A DNA stretch of 64,000 nucleotides from CAVPHV01 sp963821095. Its GTDB lineage: Bacteria > Actinomycetota > Acidimicrobiia > Spongiisociales > UBA5794. Positions 34,775 to 43,548 of this stretch are shown piece after piece. Below the pieces are notes generated by a model, which saw only the letters and a list, made by a program, of their open reading frames with translations, was not told the DNA's origin and ran no database searches. The translations under genes and the position numbers were made by a program. How positions within the stretch are numbered: position 1 is the first letter of the stretch; every line of letters begins with the position of its first letter. The stretch covers positions 569,987 through 633,986 of the forward strand of contig CAWGCJ010000007.1 of the NCBI GenBank assembly GCA_963821095.1, written 5' to 3'.

Positions 34775-35749
34775 ATGCCGGCGATGATGGCCGTTGTGCA
34801 GGTGGCGTCGCAAAGCGGCATCGAGCAGTTCTTCAACGCGACCATCAGCGGTTTGGCCTTGGGCGCCATCTACGCCGTGCTGGCCCTCGGCTTCGTCATC
34901 ATCTTCAAGGCCACCCAGGTCGTCAACTTCGCCCACGGCGCCCTCGCCGCGCTCGGCGCCTATTTTGTGGTCTACTTCGCCACCGTCCTCAACTTCCCCG
35001 GTCGGTTCCTCGACTTCCTCCCGATCACGGTGCAGTGGCTGCTCTCGGCTCTGGTAGCGGTGGCCGCAACGGCGCTGGTCGGCATCATCATCGAGCGGCT
35101 CACCATCCGCCCCATGATCGGAGAACCGCTCTTTGCGGTGGCGATGATCACCCTGGGGCTCGACCTCATCATCCGCACCATCACCAACGACTTCATGGGC
35201 AACCAGCTGCGCGGCCTCGGCGACCCGTGGGGGATCGAGACGCTCGAATTCGGGCTCGTCACGATCTCGAAGACCCAGATCCTCACTATTGCGGTGGCGG
35301 TGCTCGCCATGCTCGGGCTGGCGTGGTTCTTTCGGACCCGGATGGGCATCGCGATGCGGGCTACGGCCTTCGATCAGGAAGCAGCCATGGCCCAGGGGAT
35401 TTCGGTCGGCAAGGTGTTCGCTCTCGCCTGGGCCATCGGCGCCGGGCTCGCCGCCATCGGCGGCATTGTCTCATCGGTGGCGCCGCGAGCTCCCGGGGTC
35501 ACGCCGTTCACTGCCCTGATTGCGTTCCGCGCCTTCCCAGCGGTCGTGATCGGTGGCCTCGACAGCATCGCCGGGGCCATCGTCGGCGGTCTCATCGTCG
35601 GCATGGCTGAGGTCTACGCCGGCACCTACCTCACCTTCTCGTGGCTCGGTGTCGGGTTCAGCGGCATCGTGCCCTGGCTCCTGATGATGGCCGTGCTGTT
35701 GGTCAAGCCGTACGGCATCTTCGGCACAGAGGAGATCCGCCGCGTATGA
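34775..35749 (+). CDS. livH: Branched-chain amino acid-type ABC transporter permease LivH
   Basis: Membrane channel half of a Liv-family importer. The 324 residues have about eight helices and the family patterns GLALGAIYAVLALGFVII and ATAFDQEAAMAQGISVGKVFALAW. Three in-frame Met at 34775, 34784 and 34787 could serve as start; none has a strong ribosome site. Given the neighbours (acyl-CoA ligase, paa-type genes) the substrate is probably an aromatic or branched carboxylate rather than an amino acid. The stop overlaps livM (ATGA). Confidence 0.92.
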   Translation: MPAMMAVVQVASQSGIEQFFNATISGLALGAIYAVLALGFVIIFKATQVVNFAHGALAALGAYFVVYFATVLNFPGRFLDFLPITVQWLLSALVAVAATALVGIIIERLTIRPMIGEPLFAVAMITLGLDLIIRTITNDFMGNQLRGLGDPWGIETLEFGLVTISKTQILTIAVAVLAMLGLAWFFRTRMGIAMRATAFDQEAAMAQGISVGKVFALAWAIGAGLAAIGGIVSSVAPRAPGVTPFTALIAFRAFPAVVIGGLDSIAGAIVGGLIVGMAEVYAGTYLTFSWLGVGFSGIVPWLLMMAVLLVKPYGIFGTEEIRRV

Positions 35750-37017
35750 GAGGCCGACCCAACCTCTACACGTCGTACCGCTCGGAGATGTCGTTGTTCC
35801 CGACGACAACCAGGCGCGTTTCGCTGGTGCTGCTCGTCGTCATTCTCACGCTGCTCCCGCTTGCCGCCCTGCCATTGCTCGGGTTCCTCGGGGATTCGAG
35901 TTGGCTCGTCATCGTCAACAAGGCGCTGGTGTTCGCCGTTGCTGCCCTCGGGCTCAATCTGCTGACCGGTGTTGCCGGCCAGGTCTCGCTCGGCCACGCC
36001 TTCTTCATGGCGGTCGGCGCCTACACCGCGGTTGTACTTGGCGGTGAGGCCGGTAACACCATCTGGGGTCTTGGGCTGCCGATCTGGATCTGGCTGCCCG
36101 CCGCCGGCGCCGTTGCCGCGTTGGTCGGAATCCTCGTCGCGCCCACCGCAGTTCGGGTGCGTGGCCTCTACCTGGCCTTCGTGACGCTCGGCCTGGTCTT
36201 CATCGGTGAGCACCTGTGGCGCAACCTCGGCAAGGTGGCCGGCGGTCCCACCACCGGTCGCGACTGGCCACCGCTCGAGTTTTCGTGGTGGCGCGGCATG
36301 GAGCCGGTGATCTCGTTCTCGGAGGATGGCCCGCTGTGGTGGTTCCTGCGACCGATCAATCTGCTGCCGTGGGTCAACATCGAGGAGATGTCCGGCGAAG
36401 TGAAGACCTACTTCTTCCTGCTCGTCGCCGCGATCATCTTCGCCCTGATGGCGAAGAACCTGATGCGCTCCCGGGTGGGCCGGTCATGGGCTGCGATCCG
36501 CGACCGCGACATCGCCGCCGAGGTGATGGGGGTCAATGAGTCCCGGGGCAAGACCCAGGCGTTTGCCGTTTCGTCGTTCTACGCAGGCGTCGCCGGCGCA
36601 CTACTCGGCTCGGTGGTCGGCCGGCTGATCCCCGAAACCTGGAACCTGCTTCTGTCGGTTGAGTTCATCGCGATCATCCTCATCGGTGGCGCCGGCACGA
36701 TCACCGGTGTGCTGCTCGGCACCGTTTTTGTGGTGATGCTGCCGAGAGTCGTTGAGGAGTTCACCGTCTGGCTGGCCGGCCAGGCCGAGACCGGTGGGAT
36801 CTTCTCGGGGATCGCCGACATCTTCATCGCCACATCGGCCGATGACTTCGGCATTGTGTCGACCGGGGCGGCCGGACCGGGCTTGAGCATTTTTCAGCTC
36901 AACATCGTGCTGTTTGGTGTCCTGATCGTCGTCTTCTTGATCGTGGAGCCCCTTGGGCTGTACGGCATCTGGATCAAGATCAGGAACTACTGGAAGGGCT
37001 GGCCTTTCACCTACTGA
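35746..37017 (+). CDS. livM: Branched-chain amino acid-type ABC transporter permease LivM
   Basis: Second permease of the importer. The 423 residues have about nine helices with the LivM patterns ALGLNLLTGVAGQVSLGHAFFMAVGAY and AVRVRGLYLAFVTLGL; the coupling loop includes RVGRSWAAIRDRDIAAEVMGV. ATG at 35746 overlaps livH; an upstream in-frame extension is not needed because GAGGAG fits this ATG. It is longer than E. coli LivM because of a loop at about residues 170-220. The binding-protein gene follows. Confidence 0.92.
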   Translation: MRGRPNLYTSYRSEMSLFPTTTRRVSLVLLVVILTLLPLAALPLLGFLGDSSWLVIVNKALVFAVAALGLNLLTGVAGQVSLGHAFFMAVGAYTAVVLGGEAGNTIWGLGLPIWIWLPAAGAVAALVGILVAPTAVRVRGLYLAFVTLGLVFIGEHLWRNLGKVAGGPTTGRDWPPLEFSWWRGMEPVISFSEDGPLWWFLRPINLLPWVNIEEMSGEVKTYFFLLVAAIIFALMAKNLMRSRVGRSWAAIRDRDIAAEVMGVNESRGKTQAFAVSSFYAGVAGALLGSVVGRLIPETWNLLLSVEFIAIILIGGAGTITGVLLGTVFVVMLPRVVEEFTVWLAGQAETGGIFSGIADIFIATSADDFGIVSTGAAGPGLSIFQLNIVLFGVLIVVFLIVEPLGLYGIWIKIRNYWKGWPFTY

Positions 37018-37106
37018 CAAGGTTTCTCGGGGCCCGCCGCTTCGGCGGAGGGTCGCCGAGTGGGAGAGAGAAAGCAATGGGAAATGCAATCTGGAGGAGG
37101 ACACAG

Positions 37107-38543
37107 GTGAGGCGCAAATTCGCTTGGCTCATCATGCTTGTCGCTTTCACCCTCGTCGTAGCGGCGTGTGGTGATGACGACGGAGGAGATACAACAACGA
37201 CCGCCGACGGCGGCGGTGGCGAGACCACGACGACCGCCGATGGCGGTGGCGGGGAGACGACGACAACCGCTTCGGGCGGTGAGACCACAACGACCGCGGC
37301 CGGAGGCAGCGGCGGTGAGATGCTGACCGACTTTGGTGTCGACGTCGACAACAAAGTTATCAAGCTTGGTCTGCTCGCAGACCTCACCGGGGGGTTTGCT
37401 CCTCTGGTGATCGACATCACTGATGCCCAGTCCGTTTACTGGGACAACGTCAATGCTGCGGGCGGGATCGACGGCTGGACCGTCGAACTCGTCATCGAGG
37501 ACACCAACTACAACGTCGAGCAGCACATCGAGAAGTACGAGAAGATCCGCAACGAGGTTGTTGCCATCTCGCAGTCGACCGGGTCGCCGACCAGCGTGGC
37601 CAACCTGGATGCGTTCAAAGAAGACGACATGCTCTTCCTGCCGCTCAGCTGGTACTCCGGCTGGGGGATCCCGGAGTTCGACGGGGGCCTGGCGTTCGAG
37701 CAGAACACCAACTACTGCATCGAGGCCATGAACCTGATGGACTTCATCAACGAGCAGGGCGGAACGAGCGTGGCATTGGTCACCTTCCCGGGTGACTATG
37801 GCCAAGACGCCGCCGCAGGGGTGAAGCTGGCTGCCGATTTCTACGGCATCAACATCGCCTACGACGGCGAAGCGGTGGTCATCCCCGGTCAGGACCAGAC
37901 TCCGGTCATCACGGAGATCGTCAATTCCGGCGCCGATTGGGTGTTCGCCACGACCAATGCGTCGACGTTTGCCGAGATTCTCGGTGGCGCCGTGCAGGGT
38001 GGCTACACCGGCATGTGGACCGGTTCGCTGCCCACGTACGACTTCCGGTTGCTCGACACGCCGGTGGCTCCGATTCTGGAGCAGGTCTTCTACCAGTCGG
38101 CCTACCAGTATCCGTGGGGCCAGGACGTGCCTGGGATGGCTCCAATGGAGGAGGCGATGGTTGCTGCCTACCCGGACCGTCGTCCCTCGGATGCGTTTGT
38201 CATCGGTTGGAACGAGTCGATCGCAGTCCACGAGGCGCTCAAGGTTGCCATCGCCAACGGCGACCTGACTCGAGCCGGCGTTGCGGCGGCGGCGAATAGT
38301 CTCACTTCGGTGGACTTCAACGGCACCTCGCCCAACCAGAGCTACGCCGGAACGCCCAACGAGTATGTGCAGCGGATGTCTGCCATTCTGAAGCCTTCGC
38401 TCGAGGCCTATACGGCCGCGGGTGGGGCTGACCAGACGCTGTCGGGAGAGAACACGACGACCGGCTCTTTGTTGGAGAAGGATTTCTTCACCGGCCAAGC
38501 TGCAGCTGAGTTCGAGTACACGGCGCCCTGTTACGAACTGTAA
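37107..38543 (+). CDS. livK: Liv-type ABC transporter substrate-binding lipoprotein
   Basis: Binds the transported substrate outside the membrane. The 478 residues begin with a lipoprotein signal ending at Cys21 (VVAAC), then a low-complexity linker in which GGGGETTTTAD-like units are repeated about four times (37187-37310). The mature domain is a type I periplasmic-binding fold (KLGLLADLTGGFAPL, GSPTSVANLDAF, VALVTFPGDYGQDAA). GTG 37107 has GGAGGAGG close by and is preferred over the ATG at 37077. It is followed by a strong hairpin, then the two ATPase genes. Confidence 0.9.
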   Translation: MRRKFAWLIMLVAFTLVVAACGDDDGGDTTTTADGGGGETTTTADGGGGETTTTASGGETTTTAAGGSGGEMLTDFGVDVDNKVIKLGLLADLTGGFAPLVIDITDAQSVYWDNVNAAGGIDGWTVELVIEDTNYNVEQHIEKYEKIRNEVVAISQSTGSPTSVANLDAFKEDDMLFLPLSWYSGWGIPEFDGGLAFEQNTNYCIEAMNLMDFINEQGGTSVALVTFPGDYGQDAAAGVKLAADFYGINIAYDGEAVVIPGQDQTPVITEIVNSGADWVFATTNASTFAEILGGAVQGGYTGMWTGSLPTYDFRLLDTPVAPILEQVFYQSAYQYPWGQDVPGMAPMEEAMVAAYPDRRPSDAFVIGWNESIAVHEALKVAIANGDLTRAGVAAAANSLTSVDFNGTSPNQSYAGTPNEYVQRMSAILKPSLEAYTAAGGADQTLSGENTTTGSLLEKDFFTGQAAAEFEYTAPCYEL

Positions 38544-38556
38544 GCAAACGACATAG

Positions 38557-38594
38557 GGACCCGGGGTGCGGCTTCGGCCGCACCCCGCGGGTCC
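38557..38594 (+). terminator. UUCG-capped hairpin after livK
   Basis: A stem of 16-18 bp (38557-38572 with 38577-38594, one 2-nt bulge) is closed by TTCG, one of the most stable RNA tetraloops. It follows the binding-protein gene and precedes livF, so partial termination or mRNA protection is likely. A second, partial copy of the right arm follows at 38595-38614. Confidence 0.65.
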
Positions 38595-38643
38595 GGCTGA
38601 GGCCGCACCCCGCCATCCCTGTAATTGAAGGAGACCGGACCGG

Positions 38644-39438
38644 ATGCTGGAGATCGCCAACCTCGAAGTCGTCTACAACGACGTCGTCTTGGTATTGCGC
38701 GGCCTCTCGATTGAGGTGCGCGACGGCCAGATTGTGGCGCTGCTCGGGGCCAACGGCGCCGGCAAGACCACTACGTTGCGGGCCATCACCGGTTTGCTCG
38801 ACATCCACGAAGGTGACATCACCAAAGGGTCGATCACCTTCGAGGGGGAGCAGGTCAACGGCAAGGACGCCTCGACCATCGTACGGTTGGGAATTGCCCA
38901 GGTCATGGAGGGTCGCAGGGTCTTCGCCGAGATGAGCGTGGACGACAACCTGCGGACCGGTGCCGTGACCAACAAGAACTCGGCCAACGTCAAGGCCGCA
39001 TACGACCGGGTGATGGGCCTCTTCCCCGTCTTGGCCAAGCGGCGCAAGGACTCGGCCGGCTATCTGTCCGGCGGTGAGCAGCAGATGCTCGCCATTGGGC
39101 GGGCCCTGATGGCCGACCCGAAGTTGCTGATACTCGACGAGCCATCGCTCGGCCTGGCGCCGATGCTGGTGCAGCAGATCCGCGACATCGTGGTCGACAT
39201 CAACAAGCAGGGCACCGATGTGCTGCTCATCGAGCAGAACGCCAACATGGCCCTTTCGATCGCCGACTTCGGCTACATCATGGAGACCGGCAAGGTGGTC
39301 ATGGACGGTGACCCCGAAAAACTGTTGCGAGACGAAGACGTGCAGGAGTTCTACTTGGGCCTGCACGGCGAAGGCGGAGAGCGCAAGTCCTTCCGCGCCG
39401 TCAAGCACTACAAGCGCAGAAAGCGGTGGCTGTCATGA
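38644..39438 (+). CDS. livF: Liv-type ABC transporter ATP-binding protein LivF
   Basis: One of two ATPases of the importer. The 264 residues include Walker A GANGAGKTT, the signature LSGGEQQMLAIGRALM, Walker B LLILDEPSLGLAP and the switch His replaced by Gln in LLIEQNANMA, which is normal for LivF. The C-terminus has an extra basic tail of about 20 residues (HYKRRKRWLS). AAGGAG lies before the ATG. It follows livK after the hairpin and precedes livG after a second hairpin. Confidence 0.93.
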   Translation: MLEIANLEVVYNDVVLVLRGLSIEVRDGQIVALLGANGAGKTTTLRAITGLLDIHEGDITKGSITFEGEQVNGKDASTIVRLGIAQVMEGRRVFAEMSVDDNLRTGAVTNKNSANVKAAYDRVMGLFPVLAKRRKDSAGYLSGGEQQMLAIGRALMADPKLLILDEPSLGLAPMLVQQIRDIVVDINKQGTDVLLIEQNANMALSIADFGYIMETGKVVMDGDPEKLLRDEDVQEFYLGLHGEGGERKSFRAVKHYKRRKRWLS

Positions 39439-39468
39439 GGCCGCTCGCGGGAGTTGCCCCCCATTTGC

Positions 39469-39495
39469 CCTCCCCCGCCCAGAGGGTGGGGGAGG
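39469..39495 (+). terminator. GC-rich hairpin between livF and livG
   Basis: CCTCCCCCGCCC at 39469-39480 pairs with GGGTGGGGGAGG at 39484-39495 with one mismatch and a 3-nt loop. The rest of the 129-bp gap is also GC-rich with a weaker stem near 39501-39518. No T-run follows, so it may be a stabilising stem. Confidence 0.5.
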
Positions 39496-39567
39496 TGGGC
39501 CGGCGCCCCTTGGGTGCCGGGTCGGAGGGGGCCGCGAGCCCCGGAGCGCATACTCGGAGGTGGCGCG

Positions 39568-40356
39568 ATGACCGCTGACAATCCTCCGTTGCTCACGTTT
39601 GAGGACGTCAGCCTTGCGTTCAAGGGGGTCAAGGCCCTCGATGGGGTGACCTTCGAGGTCCACGATCGCGAGATGTTTGCGATCATCGGACCCAACGGGG
39701 CGGGCAAGACCTCGACGTTCAACTGCATCAACGGCGTGTACCGCCCTCAGGAGGGCGATATCCGCTGGCGGGGAGATTCCATACTCGGGATGCGGCCCGA
39801 CCAGATTGCCGATTATGGCATTGCGCGGACCTTCCAGAACATCGAACTGTTCCCCCACATGACGGTGCTCGAGAACATCACCCTGGGCCGTCACGTGCGG
39901 ACCCATCTCTCGGTGTGGAACTCCGCCATCTGGATTGGCGCCGCCAAGAAGGAAGAACTGAAGAACCGCGCCATCGTCGAGGACATCATCGACCTGCTCG
40001 AAATCGAGGCGTGGCGTGCCTACCCGGTCGCGTTGCTGCCCTATGGCATCCAGAAGCGGGTCGAGCTGGGCAGGGCGTTGGCAATGGAGCCGAATCTGCT
40101 CCTGCTCGACGAGCCGGTGGCTGGGATGAACCTCGAAGAAACCGAGGACATGGCCCGCTTCATCCTCGATATCCGTCAAGAACTCGGGGTCGCGATGATC
40201 CTCGTTGAGCACGACATGGGCCTCGTGATGGACATCGCCGATCGCATCATGGTGCTTGACTTCGGGGTGCCGATCGCCACCGGCACCCCGGGCGATATCC
40301 AAGTCAACGCGGACGTGATCAAGGCATACCTGGGCGAAGAACACGCCGAGGCGTAG
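39568..40356 (+). CDS. livG: Liv-type ABC transporter ATP-binding protein LivG
   Basis: Second ATPase of the importer. The 262 residues have Walker A GPNGAGKTS, Walker B LLLLDEPVAGMN and the switch His in ILVEHDMGLVMD. The signature region reads LPYGIQKRVELGRALA, so the usual LSYG is LPYG, still close to other LivG proteins. The internal segment GIARTFQNIELFPHMTVLENITLG is diagnostic of LivG. ATG 39568 has CGGAGG upstream; an upstream in-frame run is low-complexity and not coding. It is the last gene of the catabolic block. Confidence 0.93.
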   Translation: MTADNPPLLTFEDVSLAFKGVKALDGVTFEVHDREMFAIIGPNGAGKTSTFNCINGVYRPQEGDIRWRGDSILGMRPDQIADYGIARTFQNIELFPHMTVLENITLGRHVRTHLSVWNSAIWIGAAKKEELKNRAIVEDIIDLLEIEAWRAYPVALLPYGIQKRVELGRALAMEPNLLLLDEPVAGMNLEETEDMARFILDIRQELGVAMILVEHDMGLVMDIADRIMVLDFGVPIATGTPGDIQVNADVIKAYLGEEHAEA

Positions 40357-40379
40357 TCGTCTGCACCGGGTTCGGCGGG

Positions 40380-40787
40380 CTATTGGGGCTTCGAAACGTG
40401 CACGGTTCCCGTGAACAGGCCGCTTACCCGTCCGTCGCCTCTTGTCACCGTGATCCGGTAGGTGGCCAGGGTCCGTCCCCGAGTCATCTCCTCGGCCACG
40501 GCGGTGAGCGTGTCGCCCTCCGTGGTGCCTGCAGTCAGCGCCAGGTGGGTGTCGACCGCGACGGCACGGTCGCCGTGGGCATTCGACGCGAGCGAGAAGG
40601 CGCAGTCGGCCAAGCTGAACATGGCGCCCCCGTGGGTGACGTCGTAGAAGTTGAGATGCGAGCGAGTGATGGGCATTTCGACCGTGACCGCGACGGGATC
40701 GTCGTTGATGAGCCGAATCCCGAGGGCGGCGGCATAGGGATCGGCCTCGAAGAGGCTGCGAACCCGAGCGGCATCGTCGTTTGCCAC
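40380..40787 (-). CDS. paaI: PaaI-like hotdog-fold thioesterase
   Basis: Hydrolyses stalled acyl-CoA thioesters, in the paa pathway releasing trapped ring-hydroxylated phenylacetyl-CoA. In the 135 residues Asn46, the HGG at 52-54 and the catalytic Asp61 lie where E. coli PaaI has Asn46, His52-Gly53-Gly54 and Asp61. The GTG at 40787 shares one base with the bioY stop (TAGTG), so translation may be coupled. A longer frame into bioY is not real. It is convergent with livG, 23 bp away, and belongs logically to the neighbouring catabolic block although on the other strand. Confidence 0.88.
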   Translation of the reverse strand: MANDDAARVRSLFEADPYAAALGIRLINDDPVAVTVEMPITRSHLNFYDVTHGGAMFSLADCAFSLASNAHGDRAVAVDTHLALTAGTTEGDTLTAVAEEMTRGRTLATYRITVTRGDGRVSGLFTGTVHVSKPQ

Positions 40788-41383
40788 TACGAGTCGGAGA
40801 ATCGGGTCCGGTCGACGTAGTGCCATGCGACGGGTAGGAGCACACCGGCGATGGCGACCTTGATGAGGTCTCCCGCGATGAATGGATAGCTGCCCAGTTC
40901 TGCGGCCTGAGTCCATGGCACTTGGAGCACCCCGGCCAGCCAGGGGACACCGATGAGATGGATGATCACACTTCCGAGGAGGAATGCCGGGATGGCGGTC
41001 AGTACCACTCGGTCCTGACGGCGTTCGGCGAGGTAGCCGACCATCCACGCTGCGGCGACAAAACCAAGCAAGTAGCCGCCGGTGGCCCCCGTAGCGACTT
41101 CCCAACCACCACTGGCTTCGGCGTAGAAGGGCAAGCCGAGCGCTCCGAGAATCCAATAGAGACCTTGGCTGGCGGCGCCTGCCGTCTTGCCCAGGGCGGC
41201 TCCGGCGAGCAGAACGGCAAAGGTCTGCCCGGTGATCGGGACTGGGGTGAAGCCCAGCGGGATCACGATCTGAGCCATCAGCGCGGTGAGTAGGGCAAAG
41301 CCCACAACGAGTGCGGCCGTGATGGCCGCTCGGCGCGGAAACACTGCCGCGGTGATGACACGTGCCGGTTGAGTCGTGAGCAC
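40787..41383 (-). CDS. bioY: Biotin transporter S-component BioY
   Basis: Binds and imports biotin, alone or with a shared ECF energy module. The 198 residues form about six helices; patterns typical of BioY are VPITGQTFAVLLAGAALG, SQGLYWILGALGLPFYAEASGG and GGYLLGFVAAAWMVGYLAERR. The GTG at 41383 sits directly after a strong GGAGGGAGG, so I reject the longer frame to 41608. No bioMN ATPase or permease partner is nearby. No clear biotin-repressor site was seen upstream. paaI starts on its last base. Confidence 0.92.
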   Translation of the reverse strand: MLTTQPARVITAAVFPRRAAITAALVVGFALLTALMAQIVIPLGFTPVPITGQTFAVLLAGAALGKTAGAASQGLYWILGALGLPFYAEASGGWEVATGATGGYLLGFVAAAWMVGYLAERRQDRVVLTAIPAFLLGSVIIHLIGVPWLAGVLQVPWTQAAELGSYPFIAGDLIKVAIAGVLLPVAWHYVDRTRFSDS

Positions 41384-41450
41384 GGTTTCCTCCCTCCGTC
41401 CAACGTGTGCAAAGTGTAGGGGAGGAGTCGGGTCGTTCGCGGGCGGAACC

Positions 41451-42263
41451 TCACCCGTCGGATGGAGGCACCACCGCGCTGCCGGACGCGGCTGCGGCAG
41501 ATTCGAGCGGAGCCCCCGGTGACGGCTCGGTTGCAACGGTGTCGGCAGAAGGTTCCGACTTGCGGCGCCACAAAACGATCGCAAGGACCACCAGCCCAAC
41601 ACCGACAATCCCGGCCAGAATCCAGATGATCGGAGATGATTGGCTGCTGCCCGGCAGGCTGGAGGCGTACAGCATCTCGGTCGGTGGGCTCAGCATGCTG
41701 ATGGTCCAAACGGCCGTGTCGCCGTCAACCTCGTCGGCGTTGCTGTCTTCGATGTGTCCGGGGAGTACCGCGACGACCCTGAACTGGATGGCGTCCTCGA
41801 GTTCGCTGAAACCTTCGACGTCGCCGAAGTCACCAAAGTCGGCGAGGTCGCCCATGTCGTTGCCGTCGACGGTGAGGCCCTCGTCGGGCAGCGTCATCTG
41901 GAAGATGAAGGCGTCGCCGTTGTTGCGCACATTGACCGTTCCCATGCCGCCCTCATCTGAGAGCTCCCGCGTGAGAGCTGGTATCTCGCCAAGGGTGGAA
42001 AAGTCGGCCGTCATCGCGGTGCCGGCCATATCGCCCTCCTCGACGACCTCGGCGTCGAAGCCCGCGGGGGCGTCTTGCGCGATCGCTTCGAAGCCCATCC
42101 CGAAGGTGACAAACTCCTGAGCCTCTTCATCGAACAGGGTGACGACCTCGACCGTCCCCGACCCGTCTTCGTTGACTTCGAAACGTTGCTCAACTCGCAT
42201 CTGGCAGCCGCCAAGCACGATGACGAAGAGCAGCGAGAACAGGGAGATTCGTGCAACACGCAT
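41451..42263 (-). CDS. LppM-family lipoprotein with C-terminal membrane helix
   Basis: The 270 residues begin with a signal peptide whose lipobox ends at Cys20 (VLGGC), then the LppM-type opening MRVEQRFEVNEDGSG. A beta-rich extracytoplasmic domain follows to about residue 200, then one membrane helix (WILAGIVGVGLVVLAIVLW) and a basic, then Ser/Ala-rich tail. Mycobacterial LppM affects phagosome biology, but in a free-living organism the role is unknown. The start used is ATG 42263; an in-frame codon 30 bases upstream is possible. The ATG lacks a clear ribosome site. Confidence 0.75.
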   Translation of the reverse strand: MRVARISLFSLLFVIVLGGCQMRVEQRFEVNEDGSGTVEVVTLFDEEAQEFVTFGMGFEAIAQDAPAGFDAEVVEEGDMAGTAMTADFSTLGEIPALTRELSDEGGMGTVNVRNNGDAFIFQMTLPDEGLTVDGNDMGDLADFGDFGDVEGFSELEDAIQFRVVAVLPGHIEDSNADEVDGDTAVWTISMLSPPTEMLYASSLPGSSQSSPIIWILAGIVGVGLVVLAIVLWRRKSEPSADTVATEPSPGAPLESAAAASGSAVVPPSDG

Positions 42264-42366
42264 CACGGGAGGATCGGCGATTCGGGTCTGCAACCTGAGA
42301 GAAATTGGCCCGCCGGGTGGCGTGGCCTGGAGCGCTTAGTGAGCCTCGGCGGGTACCATCCCGGCC

Positions 42367-43509
42367 ATGGACGGCACGATCACGCCCGATCCGTCTGTGT
42401 CTCTCGACCTGGATACAGACCACGACGACTGGGAGGATGTTCCCGAGTCGTTGCGACCGCGTCGCAAACTCCCCAAGTGGCCGTTTGTCCTTGCCGCGGT
42501 CGTGTTTGCGTTGGTGGTCGGTGTCGTTGCTGCTTGGCCGATCAACCTCCCCTATTACGCCCTGTCTCCGGGCCCGGTGAACGACGTCACCGACTACATC
42601 TCGGTTGATGAGGCCGCCCCCTCCGAAGGGGATCTGTTCTTCCTCACCGTTGTGCTGCAGGAGGTGAATGTCCTCGAGTACGTGGCTGCCCAGATCAACC
42701 CTGAGGTGGACCTCAGCCCGCGAGAGAACATTCGACCCGCCGGCACCACCGAGGAGCAGTTGCGGGACCAGAACCTGAACCTGATGAATCAGTCAAAGCA
42801 GAATGCGATCTTCGTAGCGCTGTCCGAATTGGGCTACGAGGTCATCTTCGAGGGCAGTGGTGCCCGGGTGACGGACCTCACGGAGGTTTCTGCGGCGGAA
42901 GGCGTGCTCGAGGCCGGTGACCTCATCATCGCCGTTGACGGGACGCCGGTGGAGTTTCTCGACGATGCAATAGGCCTGCTGGCTGGGCGCGCTCCCGGTG
43001 ATACCGTTGAACTGACCATCGAACGCCCGGTCGACGACCCCGATGTAGCCTTCGAACGTCAGGTCGTTGAGATCACACTCATCCCGTACCGCGCCCTCGA
43101 TGAGGACAACGAACTCATCGAAGACCCCGAGCGCGGCATGGTCGGTGTCTTCCTGGAAAACGGCGACACCGAGATCGTATTCCCCGTCGAGGTCGAGATC
43201 GACTCGCAGAACATCGGCGGACCATCCGCCGGCATGATGTTCACGCTCGAGATCATGAACCAGCTCACCGAAGAGGACCTCACGAGCGGCAACCGGATCG
43301 CCGGCACAGGGACCATTCGCCAAGACGGGACAGTCGGTGCGATCGGCGGCATCAAGCAGAAGGTGTACGGAGCGATCGATGCCGGCGCGGCGTACGTTCT
43401 CGTGCCGGACGGCAATTATGACGACGCGATTCTTGCTGCAGGCGACGACATCACCGTGGTGCGGGTCGTGACCATCGACGACGCGCTGGACTTCCTCGCC
43501 ACGCTATAA
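42367..43509 (+). CDS. Lon-like PDZ protease, YlbL family
   Basis: Membrane-anchored Ser/Lys protease without an ATPase domain. The 380 residues have a cytosolic acidic N-terminus, one membrane helix (about 39-58), a PDZ domain (about 160-235) and a Lon proteolytic domain whose catalytic dyad is Ser287 in GGPSAGM and Lys330 in GGIKQK; the 43-residue spacing equals that of E. coli Lon Ser679-Lys722. In M. tuberculosis the homologue lies between UPF0182 and DUF2342 genes; here UPF0182 lies 2 kb downstream and DUF2342 is elsewhere (22-23 kb). Substrates are not known. Confidence 0.92.
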   Translation: MDGTITPDPSVSLDLDTDHDDWEDVPESLRPRRKLPKWPFVLAAVVFALVVGVVAAWPINLPYYALSPGPVNDVTDYISVDEAAPSEGDLFFLTVVLQEVNVLEYVAAQINPEVDLSPRENIRPAGTTEEQLRDQNLNLMNQSKQNAIFVALSELGYEVIFEGSGARVTDLTEVSAAEGVLEAGDLIIAVDGTPVEFLDDAIGLLAGRAPGDTVELTIERPVDDPDVAFERQVVEITLIPYRALDEDNELIEDPERGMVGVFLENGDTEIVFPVEVEIDSQNIGGPSAGMMFTLEIMNQLTEEDLTSGNRIAGTGTIRQDGTVGAIGGIKQKVYGAIDAGAAYVLVPDGNYDDAILAAGDDITVVRVVTIDDALDFLATL

Positions 43510-43548
43510 CCAGGAACTCGGGCTCTCCCCGGGTATCGTTGGCCGGCG

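Noticed and set aside
37011..38660. A 549-codon reverse-strand open frame over livK
   Set aside because: It mirrors the lipoprotein gene and its repeated linker. No start or domain supports it.
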